Assembly (NCBI RefSeq): GCF_001975785.1
Contig: NZ_MSFI01000010.1
Span: 1-64,000 of the forward strand
From: Domibacillus epiphyticus
GTDB lineage: Bacteria; Bacillota; Bacilli; Bacillales; Domibacillaceae
Length of the DNA: 64,000 bases
Direction of reading: 5' to 3'
The notes beneath the pieces were generated by a model. The model made no database searches. It saw only the letters and a list, made by a program, of their open reading frames with translations, and had not been told where the DNA came from. Positions 1 to 9,872 of the stretch are shown here, one piece after another (position 1 is the stretch's first letter; each line of letters begins with the position of its first letter). The position numbers and the translations under genes were made by a program.

Positions 1-38
1 GTGAAAGGGCGGTGTCTTAACCGCTTGACCAAGGGGCC
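1..38 (-). tRNA. tRNA-Glu (TTC), 3' part cut off by window edge
   Basis: Read on the minus strand, bases 38 to 1 give the 5' half of a glutamate tRNA: acceptor strand GGCCCCTT, a D-arm with GGTCAAGCGGTTAAGAC, and an anticodon arm ending in CCCTTTCAC, which places anticodon TTC in the loop. The T-arm lies outside the window. It is the second gene of a tRNA operon, about 30 bases downstream of tRNA-Asn. Confidence 0.9.
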
Positions 39-68
39 ATGTTAGATATGTATACAAAACTCAAATAA

Positions 69-143
69 TGGCTCCGCAGGCAAGACTCGAACTTGCGACC
101 GATCGGTTAACAGCCGATTGCTCTACCACTGAGCTACTGCGGA
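69..143 (-). tRNA. tRNA-Asn (GTT)
   Basis: Minus strand, bases 143 to 69. The acceptor stem TCCGCAG pairs with CTGCGGA. The D-arm is GTAGCTCAGTGGTAGAGC, the anticodon stem is ATCGGCT-GTTAACC with anticodon GTT, and the T-arm contains GTTCGAA. The CCA end is encoded (69-71). The full cloverleaf can be drawn and the gene looks functional. Confidence 0.97.
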
Positions 144-167
144 ATAATTCAATTCAGCGACTTTGAA

Positions 168-197
168 ATAATAACATTCTTTATATTTTAATGTCAA
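168..197 (-). promoter_or_regulatory. sigma-A promoter of the tRNA operon
   Basis: On the minus strand a perfect -35 TTGACA (197-192) is followed after 17-18 bases by a TATTAT-type -10 (173-168), about 25 bases upstream of tRNA-Asn. This is the expected strong stable-RNA promoter. Confidence 0.75.
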
Positions 198-277
198 TAG
201 ATTTTTATAAATCAAAAATAAAAATAAATTTAAACCCCATATCACCTTCCCGCCTGTCTACTAGATAAGTAATGAAA

Positions 278-311
278 AAATAAAAAAGAAGGGTAAAAAC
301 CCCCTCCTTTT
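278..311 (-). terminator. Terminator after treP
   Basis: Minus strand: AAAAGGAGGG (311-302) pairs with CCCTTCTTTT (293-284) with one G-U pair. It is followed by a T-rich run, 13 bases beyond the treP stop codon. Confidence 0.75.
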
Positions 312-323
312 CTGTGCTAGTCC

Positions 324-1757
324 TTATGCTGCCTTTTTATTGAAAGTAACTTTTGATACTCCTGTTTTTGCAAATACAATTGTTAAGATAAAAGGCACCA
401 CAATTGCTGCAGCCATCGCTACCGCAAACATGCCCATATGTTGAGGCTGGATAGAAAGAATACCTGGCAGTCCCCCAACACCAATTGAATTAGCCATTAC
501 ATTGCTTCCAACAGATATTACTGCAGCCGTCATAGATCCAATCATGGCTGCTAGGAACGGGAACCCGTATTTTAGGTTAATACCGAAAATGGCCGGTTCT
601 GTCACTCCTAAATAACATGAGACAGCCGCAGGAATAGATACTTGTTTTTCTTCTTCATTTTTTCTATTGATGTAGATCATTGCTAAAACAGCAGAACCTT
701 GAGCAATATTTGATAAAGCAATCATTGGCCACAAGTTTGTTCCACCAAGTTCACTCATAAGCTGAAGATCGATTGCATTCGTCATATGATGCAGTCCAGT
801 GATGACGAGTGGAGCATAGGCAAAACCAAAAATTGCCGCAAATAACCAGCCAAATGATGAAGTTAAACCTGAATACACAACATTAGAAACAAATGAGCCG
901 ATGTTCCAGCCGATAGGACCTAAAACTGTGTGTGCAATGAGAACAGCCGGAATTAATGCGAAAAACGGTACGACAATCATAGAAATTGCATTTGGAACGA
1001 TATCACGTAATTTACGTTCCAAGAAAGCTAATACAAGACCAGCGAGAATAGCTGGGATAACTTGTGCCTGGTAACCAATCATTTCAATCTGCGCGAATCC
1101 AAAATCCCATACAGGAATTTCTTCTGCTCCTGCTACTCCATAGGCATTAAGAAGCTGAGGGGATACAAGAGTAATACCAAGAACGATACCGAGAATTTGT
1201 GAGGTTCCCATTTTCTTTGTAATGGCCCATGTAATACCAACCGGCAGGAAGTGGAATACCGCTTCACCAATCAACCATAAGAACGAATGTACACCAGCCC
1301 AAAATTGTGAAACTTCAATAAGTGACTTTGTTCCGTCTTCCAGCATTTTAATGTCACCGATTACATTTCGGAAACCTAGAATAAGACCTCCGACAACGAG
1401 TGCTGGAATTAATGGTGTAAAGATATCCGCAAGATGAGCGATCATTCGCTGAAGAAAGTTCATATTTTGCTTGGCTGCAACATTTGCTTCTTCTTTTGAA
1501 GAGCTATCTAAATCTGCGTATTTAACAAACTCGTTATAGAATGAAGAAACTTCATTTCCAATGATAACCTGGAATTGGCCGACTTGTGTAAATGTTCCCT
1601 TCACAAGCTTCATCGCTTCTATTTCTTCAACATTTGCTTTTTTTGGATCGTTAAGAACAAAACGCATTCTTGTAGCACAATGCGTAACCGTGGCAACGTT
1701 TTCTTTTCCCCCAATGCGCTCCAGCAAATCCTTAGCTGGATCTGTATATTTACTCAT
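324..1757 (-). CDS. treP: PTS trehalose-type EIIBC permease
   Basis: Membrane sugar permease that imports and phosphorylates its sugar using phosphate from HPr and an EIIA. At 477 residues it matches the TreP subfamily. The EIIB domain spans about residues 1-85, with the phospho-accepting Cys27 in THCATR. The EIIC domain spans about 105-470, with the signatures GLHHMTNAIDLQL and LGVTEPAIFG. No EIIA domain is fused, so one must come from elsewhere. The start at 1757 is chosen because an AGGAGG lies 7 bases upstream; a longer frame reaches 1796. Two TreR-like palindromes and a cre site upstream support trehalose as substrate. No phosphotrehalase (treA) or treR lies nearby, unlike the B. subtilis treP-treA-treR operon; the gene ends in its own terminator. 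A related disaccharide remains possible. Confidence 0.85.
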   Translation of the reverse strand: MSKYTDPAKDLLERIGGKENVATVTHCATRMRFVLNDPKKANVEEIEAMKLVKGTFTQVGQFQVIIGNEVSSFYNEFVKYADLDSSSKEEANVAAKQNMNFLQRMIAHLADIFTPLIPALVVGGLILGFRNVIGDIKMLEDGTKSLIEVSQFWAGVHSFLWLIGEAVFHFLPVGITWAITKKMGTSQILGIVLGITLVSPQLLNAYGVAGAEEIPVWDFGFAQIEMIGYQAQVIPAILAGLVLAFLERKLRDIVPNAISMIVVPFFALIPAVLIAHTVLGPIGWNIGSFVSNVVYSGLTSSFGWLFAAIFGFAYAPLVITGLHHMTNAIDLQLMSELGGTNLWPMIALSNIAQGSAVLAMIYINRKNEEEKQVSIPAAVSCYLGVTEPAIFGINLKYGFPFLAAMIGSMTAAVISVGSNVMANSIGVGGLPGILSIQPQHMGMFAVAMAAAIVVPFILTIVFAKTGVSKVTFNKKAA

Positions 1758-1839
1758 TTTTAAACCTCCTGTTAAATTGGACTGAATCCAATTCACTCAT
1801 TTTTTTCTAATATAATCATAGCTTTATATGTGCAGGATC

Positions 1840-1853
1840 TGTGTGCGCTTACA
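1840..1853 (-). promoter_or_regulatory. CcpA cre site
   Basis: TGTGTGCGCTTACA fits the catabolite responsive element, with the half RCGYTTWCA matched fully. It lies between the TreR-like operators and treP, where CcpA would repress treP when glucose is present. The role is inferred from the match. Confidence 0.6.
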
Positions 1854-1864
1854 ACTTTACCTAT

Positions 1865-1878
1865 CATGTATATACAAG
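1865..1878. promoter_or_regulatory. TreR-type operator, proximal
   Basis: CATGTATATACAAG contains the core TGTATATACA, the same core as the known TreR operator (TTGTATATACAA) of B. subtilis. Confidence 0.65.
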
Positions 1879-1899
1879 CGATGTTTACGTTTTCATTTT

Positions 1900-1917
1900 A
1901 TCCTGTATATACAGGAT
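1900..1917. promoter_or_regulatory. TreR-type operator, distal, perfect 18-bp palindrome
   Basis: ATCCTGTATATACAGGAT is a perfect palindrome sharing the core TGTATATACA with the site about 35 bases closer to treP. Two sites in phase suggest cooperative binding by a GntR-family TreR repressor. Confidence 0.7.
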
Positions 1918-1978
1918 TGTCAACATCAAGATTCTAAATTTCTATAGTAAAATTAGACAGTGAGCTGCGGGTGAATAC

Positions 1979-2012
1979 AAAAAAGGTACCCCTAAAAATA
2001 GAGGTACCTTGA
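1979..2012 (-). terminator. Terminator after the aldolase gene
   Basis: Minus strand AAGGTACCTC and GGGGTACCTT form the stem and a TTTTTT run follows. It lies just after the stop codon at 2023. Confidence 0.85.
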
Positions 2013-2022
2013 TCATTTAAAC

Positions 2023-2982
2023 TTATTTCGACGCCGGAGCCACCGAGGCTTCAGGTGATGTTACCTTATCATAAAAATTGACGAATTTGTCACGATCATC
2101 GCTATTACGGTATGCCATCGCAACACGTGGATGCTCATTAAGCGCACCAGAGATCATGTAAGGAATGATATAGCCCCACTCCCACTTTTCTCGCATTTCA
2201 ACCATGTGCTTTTCGATTACGCCAAGAACCGGCTTAATCTCGTAACTCGGCTTTTGTATGTAGCTAACGAGAAGCTCCGTGTTGCAGTTGCCAGCCGCAC
2301 GGCCCATTCCAAAAACAGACGAATCAAGGAACGCAACGCCATTTTTCATCGCAGTTAAAGTATTGGCGAATGCTAACTGCATGTTATTATGCGTATGGAT
2401 GCCTAGCTGCTTGTTAGGGATCATCGATTTGAATTTTTTCACTTGATGCTCAATATCATTAGGATCTAAACTTCCAAAGGAGTCGACGATATATACAACA
2501 TCTACTGGGCTTTTCTTTACCATTTCAAACGCTTCAATCAGCTGATGTTCAGGCACACTAGATAAAGCCATAATGTTAAGTGATGTCTCATAACCCAAAT
2601 CATGAAACATTTGTACAAGCTCTAAGCCTTTATCCACCTCGCGGATATAGCACGCCACCCGAATCATATCTAACAGGCTTTCCTCACGAGGCAAAATGTC
2701 ATTCGGATCTACACGGCCAATATCTACAAGAGCAGAAAGCTTCGTGAACTTTTTCTCAGGGATAATTTCTTTCAGGAAGTTATCGTCGAGAAATCTCCAT
2801 GGATTCGGCTCAGTTGCATTAAGAAGCCTTGCTGAATTCTTGTAGCCAATCTCCATGTATTCAACCCCAGCTTCACTTAGACCATTATACAAGTCTTGAA
2901 CAAATTCGATGCTGAAATCCCAATTGTTAACCAAACCTCCATCACGGATGGTACAGTCTAATATTTTGCTGTGTTGTTCCAT
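2023..2982 (-). CDS. DRE-TIM metallolyase-type aldolase (HMGL-like)
   Basis: A 319-residue cytosolic enzyme of the HMG-CoA lyase / 4-hydroxy-2-oxovalerate aldolase superfamily. Visible motifs are the N-terminal metal-site segment DCTIRDGG (residues 9-16) and GIHTHNNMQLA, carrying the HxH metal ligands on the TIM barrel, then GMGRAAGNCNTE near the active site. The true substrate cannot be told; Bacillus homologues are usually only called aldolase catalytic domain proteins. The start at 2982 is preferred over the longer frame (3036) because AGGGGGAA lies 9 bases upstream. It stands alone, with its own terminator. An 8-base tandem repeat lies 5' of the longer frame. Confidence 0.7.
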   Translation of the reverse strand: MEQHSKILDCTIRDGGLVNNWDFSIEFVQDLYNGLSEAGVEYMEIGYKNSARLLNATEPNPWRFLDDNFLKEIIPEKKFTKLSALVDIGRVDPNDILPREESLLDMIRVACYIREVDKGLELVQMFHDLGYETSLNIMALSSVPEHQLIEAFEMVKKSPVDVVYIVDSFGSLDPNDIEHQVKKFKSMIPNKQLGIHTHNNMQLAFANTLTAMKNGVAFLDSSVFGMGRAAGNCNTELLVSYIQKPSYEIKPVLGVIEKHMVEMREKWEWGYIIPYMISGALNEHPRVAMAYRNSDDRDKFVNFYDKVTSPEASVAPASK

Positions 2983-3050
2983 AGTCGTAACTTCCCCCTG
3001 TTTATCCTGCTTTTTAGCAATGTTATTTTTAACCAATTATTTTCCTTTTA

Positions 3051-3077
3051 CGCTTTTATGCTTTTATGCTTTTATGC
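3051..3077. repeat. 8-bp tandem repeat (GCTTTTAT)3
   Basis: Three head-to-tail copies of GCTTTTAT followed by GC lie upstream of the aldolase gene. An 8-bp period can arise by strand slippage and could alter promoter spacing in steps of 8 bases. Confidence 0.8.
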
Positions 3078-3235
3078 ACTAAAATGTCTTGTTATTTTTA
3101 TATCATGTTTCATCTAAAGCAGTCAATATTTATTTCAAAAAATGATAAAATTCACATAATTTTAAGATGATTTTACAACAATTAGCATCACCTTACAACA
3201 TCCTCCTGTTTTACAGGCCAAGAATCTAAAACCCC

Positions 3236-3268
3236 CAAAAAAGCCACAGAACGCATTCTGCAGCTTTT
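3236..3268 (-). terminator. Terminator after the 38-residue ORF
   Basis: Minus strand AAAAGCTGCAGAA pairs with TTCTGTGGCTTTT around the loop TGCG, followed by a T-run. It starts 6 bases after the small ORF's stop codon. Confidence 0.85.
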
Positions 3269-3273
3269 TAATC

Positions 3274-3390
3274 CTATAACCAATCTTTCACATATGTCAT
3301 CAATCCTAAAAAAGCACCCATACCAGCACCACAAAATGCAAAAATAACTGTCATCTCTCGATTAGTATGTTTTTTATCGGTATTCTTCAT
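3274..3390 (-). CDS. 38-residue single-span membrane peptide, function unknown
   Basis: The ORF begins MKNTDKKHTNREM and continues as a hydrophobic, glycine-spaced helix (FCGAGMGAFLGLMTY) before ending VKDWL. A GGAGG lies 5 bases before the ATG and a strong terminator begins right after the stop, so this is a complete unit of about 120 bases. The charged N-terminus, single helix and GxxxG-type spacing suggest a self-associating inner-membrane peptide. I do not recognise a family. Neighbours on the same strand (aldolase downstream) are separated by the terminator. Confidence 0.6.
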   Translation of the reverse strand: MKNTDKKHTNREMTVIFAFCGAGMGAFLGLMTYVKDWL

Positions 3391-3426
3391 AAAAACCTCC
3401 ATTGTTTTATGGTCAATAAACCCATT

Positions 3427-3648
3427 TTAACAAATTACATCCATTATTCCACTATCGCCTAGACGATCTCTACATTTAAATTGACTGGCAGCTTTTTGCG
3501 CGCTATCCCTTTTAAATCTTTTTAAAGGACGAGTCCATGATTGAACGTAGCTTGCACTTTTTTTATTAGTTGTATTCTCAACGTTGTTAAGGTAGTGCCG
3601 CTCGACCAAATCAATACTTTTCTGCCCTTGGTTTGCTGTCATTAACAA
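3427..3648 (-). pseudogene. Possible remnant of an ArdC-type antirestriction protein
   Basis: A 73-residue frame contains SASYVQSWTRPLKRFKRDSAQKAASQ. It resembles the C-terminal tail seen in ArdC/LtrC-like proteins (AAYxxSWxKALKxDKxxIxxAASxAQKAA), but with the middle altered and no metalloprotease motif. There is no ribosome binding site at the first ATG. If the resemblance is real, this is a decayed plasmid- or conjugation-derived fragment; it may also be chance. No known gene continues on either side. Confidence 0.3.
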
Positions 3649-4159
3649 ACCTATAATTTTATATGTAATAACGCTTACTCATCTATAAACGCTTGACCTT
3701 CTATCACCATACAGCCAATAGACCTTAACTCTTGTTTTTATAATACTTTCACCCTAAAAAGACTTAACGGAGTAACGAATAATACTGGTGGTACGTCCAA
3801 TTCCATTCAAACTAAATTCTCCTTTATCACTTTTTTTCAGAATGTCTTATTATATTACTCGTATGTTTTTTGTTCTTCGTGCTTAGCTGCTTATTATGAA
3901 GTTTTAGTTGGTGAATTTTGCACATAGTGTATTATTAAAAATCAGATGCTTTTGCTTTCTTTAAGAACCCTTAAGACTACTCAATTTCTGTGTAAGAAAA
4001 TTATATTTGCTGACAATTTAGCTCTGCTAGTGATTGAAGCAGAAAGAGCAAAAACCTCTCTTGTTTTAAGAGAGGTTGCATAAGTGAGAATGAATATCCA
4101 AAGCATTGCTTCTAAACGAAAAAGGGCTGCCCTCGCATCCCTCAATAATCGCATCGACT
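3649..4159. other. Intergenic stretch with one terminator
   Basis: No convincing ORF. The only structure seen is a perfect 10-bp hairpin at 4053-4077 (AACCTCTCTT/AAGAGAGGTT). Read on the minus strand it is followed by TTTTG, so it is likely the terminator of the GH1 gene at 4160-5593. Confidence 0.6.
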
Positions 4160-5611
<1,452 letters not shown>

Positions 5612-5795
5612 TCATTCAATAATTATTATTTGTTTTTGGTAAAAATTTATAGCTTTCTCCTTTATAAAAAAGACAGAATTTCAAGGAAATCATAACTGTG
5701 TTTAGAAGGAAAGTAAATGAATGAAGAAGATCATTCCTCTTTTTTTGTTTAATCGCTATCAAATCGGGTAGTAAATTGGGAAGGGAGGTTTTTAC

Positions 5796-5996
5796 ATGAA
5801 CTCAACAAAGAGCTGTTTGGAGTTGCATAAAGAATACCTACTCAGCATAAGCGTACAAAACAGACCAGGCAAAATGGATCAGTTTGAAGTACTTCATCTT
5901 GACCTCCAAGGCTGGCTGCAAAAGGAACAAGGGCTATCTCTAGAACAAGCAAAGGCCGTAATTGAAGATTCTAACAAGAAAGAAGAAGTCGCGTAA
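5796..5996 (+). CDS. 66-residue hypothetical protein
   Basis: A small, acidic, soluble protein starting MNSTKSCLELHKEYLL and ending in a predicted helix rich in Glu, Lys and Gln. The start is well supported by GGGAGG 8 bases upstream, and the stop runs directly into a terminator, so it is a complete small unit. It is flanked by convergent or divergent minus-strand genes. No family recognised; a charged helical regulator or sporulation small protein are both possible. Confidence 0.6.
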   Translation: MNSTKSCLELHKEYLLSISVQNRPGKMDQFEVLHLDLQGWLQKEQGLSLEQAKAVIEDSNKKEEVA

Positions 5997-6014
5997 GCCT
6001 TTAGGCTTTTTTTT
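5995..6014 (+). terminator. Terminator overlapping the stop codon of the 66-residue ORF
   Basis: AAGCC-TTTA-GGCTT followed by eight T residues; it begins within the stop codon. Confidence 0.9.
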
Positions 6015-6069
6015 GTCTTCTAATCAACATGAAACCACGGGAATATACAAAACTTCCTTTTATACGCAT

Positions 6070-6110
6070 AAAAGAAGAGATAACTCTCGTTTTGAGTTTC
6101 CTCTTCTTTT
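6070..6110. terminator. Long hairpin, likely terminator of the iron ABC operon
   Basis: AAAAGAAGAG and CTCTTCTTTT form the outer stem, with an inner AACTC/GAGTT stem. It lies 140 bases beyond the last gene of the minus-strand operon and could work in both directions. Confidence 0.55.
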
Positions 6111-6252
6111 CGTTGTTTATCAGTAGCTGATAGAAGATTTACAATCTGAATCATACTCCATTACTAACATATAATCCTTCGAATACCAAGCAAGCAGGAG
6201 CAGCTGCAATTGCAGCCGCTTAGCTCCTCTCCTAATTATGCTGCTTTCCTTT

Positions 6253-6975
6253 TTAAGTAGGTTGCAGGTCAATTAAAGAAGTTTTTTCGTTAACAGGGAA
6301 TGAGAGAAGTTCCGGCGTTCCTGTTTCCAAAACCCGGCCTCCTTCCATTATAATCACCCGGTCGGCGAGCACCCGGGCATCTGCCTGGTCATGTGTAACG
6401 AAAATAGATGTTATCTCCTCTTTTTTTAATATACTGCGCAGCTCATCACGGATCTTTACCTGCAAATCGGCATCCAGGTTGCTGAAAGGTTCATCAAACA
6501 TAATAAGGGATGGGTTGGGTGCCATGGCACGTGCGAGAGCAACACGCTGCTGCTGGCCGCCACTTAATTCATAAGGATACCGCTTTTCAAACCCCTGAAG
6601 TCCAACAAGCGCCATCACCTCTTGGACCCTTTCTTCTTTTTTCATTCGTTTCATCTTTCTCAATCCAAACCTGATATTCGCCTCAACAGTCATATGAGGA
6701 AAAAGCGCATAGTCTTGAAATACCATCCCAATGCCCCGCTTTTCTGGCTGGACAAACTTCCGCTCATCCGACATCGTTTGCCCGTTGATGACAATACTTC
6801 CACTCTCGGACACTTCAAGTCCCGCAATTAAACGGAGAAGGGTGCTTTTTCCGCTGCCGCTTTTCCCTAATATGCTGATGATTTCGCCTTTTTCAATTTG
6901 GATCGACACGTTCGCAATCGTTTTCTCTTTCGCCTTCTTATAAGAAAATGATAGATCCTTTATTTCTACGTACAT
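6253..6975 (-). CDS. Iron(III) ABC transporter, ATP-binding protein (FbpC-like)
   Basis: Cytoplasmic ATPase of a ferric iron importer. Visible motifs: Walker A GKSGSGKST (about residues 37-45), Q-loop VFQDYALFPHMT, signature LSGGQQQRVALARAMA, Walker B LIMFDEP, and the H-loop VTHDQADA. At 240 residues it is shorter than classical FbpC/FutC (about 350) because the C-terminal TOBE regulatory domain is missing. The start codon overlaps the stop of the permease by one base (TAATG), so the two are translationally coupled. It is the last gene of the operon binding protein - permease - ATPase, controlled by the Fur-box promoter near 9890. Confidence 0.85.
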   Translation of the reverse strand: MYVEIKDLSFSYKKAKEKTIANVSIQIEKGEIISILGKSGSGKSTLLRLIAGLEVSESGSIVINGQTMSDERKFVQPEKRGIGMVFQDYALFPHMTVEANIRFGLRKMKRMKKEERVQEVMALVGLQGFEKRYPYELSGGQQQRVALARAMAPNPSLIMFDEPFSNLDADLQVKIRDELRSILKKEEITSIFVTHDQADARVLADRVIIMEGGRVLETGTPELLSFPVNEKTSLIDLQPT

Positions 6976-8627
6976 TATCTCGTCTCCTTTTCAAGCACTC
7001 TGTGAAATATATAGATCGATGCTCCGCTGATTAAAATAATGAGGATCGAAGCGAGGGCCGCTTCATGAACTGCTTCATCATTGGCATATTGAAATGCCTT
7101 TGTAGCGAGCGTATAAAAGTTAAAAGGCTGGAGAATCAACGTCAGCGGCAGTTCTTTCATTACTTCGATAAAGACGAGCGTAAACCCGCCAAATACAGCT
7201 CCTTTAATCATCGGCAAATCCACGCTGAAAAAAGTCCTGGTCAATGGCTTGCCCAGCATTCGGGAGGCTTCGGTAAAACTGCGGCCAATTTTATCAAAGC
7301 CGGAATCAATCGTGTTGTAGCCGACAGCCAGAAAACGGGTAATATAAGCAAAGATCAGCATAACGATGCTTAGGCTAAGGATAATCGGCACAGGAAGGCC
7401 GATGTCCTCATAAAAAGACTGCATCAGGCGGTCAATTGCCAAAAACATCGTCAAGACACCAATGGCGATAACCGCCCCCGGAATAGAATACCCAAGCACT
7501 GTAATTCTGGAGATCGCTTTTGGAACTGCCCCATCCGACAGCCTGGTGAAATTCCCAATGATCAGTGAAAGGACGATAATGAAGAAGGCCGCAATAAAAG
7601 ATACATATACCGAATTAAAAATGAGCATTAAAAAGTCTGCGCTCACTACTTTTTCGAATGTTAATAGCATCCAGTCAAACAGCTGGATGAACGGAATAAG
7701 AAACCCGGCACAAAAAACAAGAAACACATAGGCAAACAAGCTCCATGATTTTTGAGAGGAAAGACGGGCTGGCTCAAGCGGGCGTACTTTTGCATTGGAG
7801 TAGCTGTACTTTTTCCTCCCACGGAGCACCTTTTCCATGAGAAGAATCCCAAATACAATCGTCATGAGAATCCCCGCCAATTTCACAGCAGAAGCAACAT
7901 CACTCATCCCGAACCAAGCCTGGAAAATGGCTGTGGTGAAAACTTGAATACCGAAATAAGATACAACACCATAATCATTCAGCACTTCTAGAATAACCAA
8001 GCTTCCTCCCCCAACAATGGCGGTACGGGAAATCGGAAGCACCACACGGAAAAACAGTTCCAAAGAGCTGCTCCCAAGCAATCGAGCATTTTCGATGATC
8101 GAGGATGACTGGTTCTCAAGAAATGCTCTTGCCACGATATAGACATACGGATATAAGAAAATCGTAAAGATAAAGATTGCGCCCGGGATATTCATGATAT
8201 CGAAATACGCAGGATCTGCTTTTACATTAAACTCGTTGCGGAGGGTTGCCTGAATCACTCCTGTATAGTTTAAAATCCCGTGATAGGTATAAGCCCCAAT
8301 ATACGGCGGGATAGCCAGTGGAAGAATCAGGCCCCATTTAAAGAAACTGCGAAATGGAAAATGATAAGCCGTTACCAGCCAGGCAAGGCTGAGACCGATC
8401 AAAACGGAGAAAATGCCTGTAAAAGCCACGATGACCAGTGTGTTTTGAATGTAGCGGTTGAGAAGAAACTCTTTTATATGCTGCCAGTTTTCATTTGGTT
8501 CTGAGAAAATTTGAATGAGGATCGACAGAGCAGGGAGAAGAATCAGCAGCGTGAAAATAACACTCATAACCGCCCAGATATTCAAGTTCATTTTAGCTAG
8601 TCGAATCCCCTTGTGAATTGCTTTCAT
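6975..8627 (-). CDS. Iron(III) ABC transporter permease, tandem two-domain (FbpB-like)
   Basis: A 550-residue integral membrane protein with two BinPD-type permease halves, about residues 60-270 and 335-545, each with a coupling-helix EAA-like loop (ENARLLGSSSLELFFRVVLPISR in part, and EASRMLGKPLTRTFFSVDLPMIKG in part). About 12 membrane helices are expected. The fused architecture is typical of ferric iron importers of the FbpB/FutB/HitB class, so one polypeptide forms the whole channel. It is preceded by the substrate-binding protein with a hairpin in the 109-base gap, and is coupled to the ATPase downstream. A related thiamine-type permease is less likely given the partner and the Fur box. 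Confidence 0.85.
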   Translation of the reverse strand: MKAIHKGIRLAKMNLNIWAVMSVIFTLLILLPALSILIQIFSEPNENWQHIKEFLLNRYIQNTLVIVAFTGIFSVLIGLSLAWLVTAYHFPFRSFFKWGLILPLAIPPYIGAYTYHGILNYTGVIQATLRNEFNVKADPAYFDIMNIPGAIFIFTIFLYPYVYIVARAFLENQSSSIIENARLLGSSSLELFFRVVLPISRTAIVGGGSLVILEVLNDYGVVSYFGIQVFTTAIFQAWFGMSDVASAVKLAGILMTIVFGILLMEKVLRGRKKYSYSNAKVRPLEPARLSSQKSWSLFAYVFLVFCAGFLIPFIQLFDWMLLTFEKVVSADFLMLIFNSVYVSFIAAFFIIVLSLIIGNFTRLSDGAVPKAISRITVLGYSIPGAVIAIGVLTMFLAIDRLMQSFYEDIGLPVPIILSLSIVMLIFAYITRFLAVGYNTIDSGFDKIGRSFTEASRMLGKPLTRTFFSVDLPMIKGAVFGGFTLVFIEVMKELPLTLILQPFNFYTLATKAFQYANDEAVHEAALASILIILISGASIYIFHRVLEKETR

Positions 8628-8696
8628 GATATCCCTCCGAGCAGAATACGCACCCTTTTATACAAAGCACAGCAAGGTGTTTATGCAGAAAAGAGA

Positions 8697-8715
8697 ACAG
8701 GCTGGAAAAGCCTGT
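8697..8715 (-). terminator. Intra-operon hairpin (attenuator or mRNA stabiliser)
   Basis: ACAGGCT-TTTCC-AGCCTGT on the minus strand, just after the binding-protein stop and before the permease, followed by a mixed T/C run. Such partial terminators commonly keep binding-protein mRNA in excess over the permease. Confidence 0.6.
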
Positions 8716-8736
8716 CCTCCCAAAATGCTAGTGAAA

Positions 8737-9825
8737 TTATTTCCAGCCGACTTCGTTCATCATTTTTAGCGCGTCAGCATTGTACTTGCCAAGCTCTGAC
8801 ATGTTAATATCCTGCGCTTTAAATTCGCCCCATGAAGCAAGAAGCTCAGAAGGCTCAACAGCTGGGTTAACCGGGAACTCATAGTTGGCTTCCGAAAATT
8901 CGCCTTGTGCTTCTTCACTTGATAGGAATTCAATAAACTTGATGGCATTTTCTTTGTTCTTCGCATGTTTAGTTACTCCCACACCACTTACATTAACATG
9001 AGTACCGTCTGTTTCCTGGTTGGGGAAGAACACACCTAGCTGCTCTGCCACTTTTACTTCTTCTGGATCTTCAGAGTTAAGCAGCTGGCCATAGTAGTAT
9101 GTGTTCATAACAGCCACATCACCTTCACCAGCCACGACTGCTTTTGCCTGGTCCCGGTCACCGCCTTCTGGATCGCGAGCCATGTTATTCACGATGCCCT
9201 GCGCCCAGTTCTTTGCTTCGTCTTCTCCATGAAGAGAAATAAACGAAGCAAGAAGAGATTGATTGTAGATATTATCAGAAGAACGGATTAATACTTTATC
9301 CTTCCATTGTGGCTCTGTCAATGCTTCATACGTTGAAAGATCTTCTGGCTTAACACGGTCTTTTGCATAAACGATGACGCGTGCGCGTTTTGTAATGCCA
9401 AACCATTCATTATCGACATCACGATAGTTTTCAGGAATATTTTTTGATAAAGTCTCACTTTCTACACTTTGAAGCAGCTGCTTTTCTTTTGCCCAATGAA
9501 GGCGCCCTGCATCTGCTGTGTAAAACAGGTCAGCTTCTGTTGCTTCGCCCTCGCGTGTCAGGCGCTCCATTAACTCATCTTCCTCGCCCTTGACAACGTT
9601 TACCTCAATGCCTGTTTCCTCTGTAAACTTCGCAAATAAAGCATCATCAGTTTCGTAATGACGGCTTGTGTATAAATTAACAACTCCTGCCTCTTTTGTT
9701 TCTTCTTCCGTGTTTGTTTTGCTTTCCGTACCAGTTGACGCATTGTTTCCGCCGCCGCATGCAGCTAGAAACATAAGTGCCATTGCCATGAAGATAGACA
9801 AAATGCTTTTCTTGCTATGTATCAT
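8737..9825 (-). CDS. Iron(III) ABC transporter substrate-binding lipoprotein (FbpA-like)
   Basis: A 362-residue extracytoplasmic lipoprotein. The signal peptide MIHSKKSILSIFMAMALMFL ends in a lipobox LAAC, followed by a GGGNNAS linker. The mature protein has the ferric-binding fold opening VNLYTSRHYETDDALFAKFTEETGIEVNVV, and the iron-coordinating tyrosine region VMNTYYYGQLL matches the paired tyrosines of FbpA/FutA proteins. The ATG at 9825 has GAGAGG upstream. First gene of the fbpABC-type operon. A -35/-10 promoter overlapping a 16/19 Fur box makes iron repression very likely. Confidence 0.88.
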   Translation of the reverse strand: MIHSKKSILSIFMAMALMFLAACGGGNNASTGTESKTNTEEETKEAGVVNLYTSRHYETDDALFAKFTEETGIEVNVVKGEEDELMERLTREGEATEADLFYTADAGRLHWAKEKQLLQSVESETLSKNIPENYRDVDNEWFGITKRARVIVYAKDRVKPEDLSTYEALTEPQWKDKVLIRSSDNIYNQSLLASFISLHGEDEAKNWAQGIVNNMARDPEGGDRDQAKAVVAGEGDVAVMNTYYYGQLLNSEDPEEVKVAEQLGVFFPNQETDGTHVNVSGVGVTKHAKNKENAIKFIEFLSSEEAQGEFSEANYEFPVNPAVEPSELLASWGEFKAQDINMSELGKYNADALKMMNEVGWK

Positions 9826-9872
9826 AGTGTATAACCTCTCTGTTCTTAAAATTTGTGTATCTTTTAATCTAA

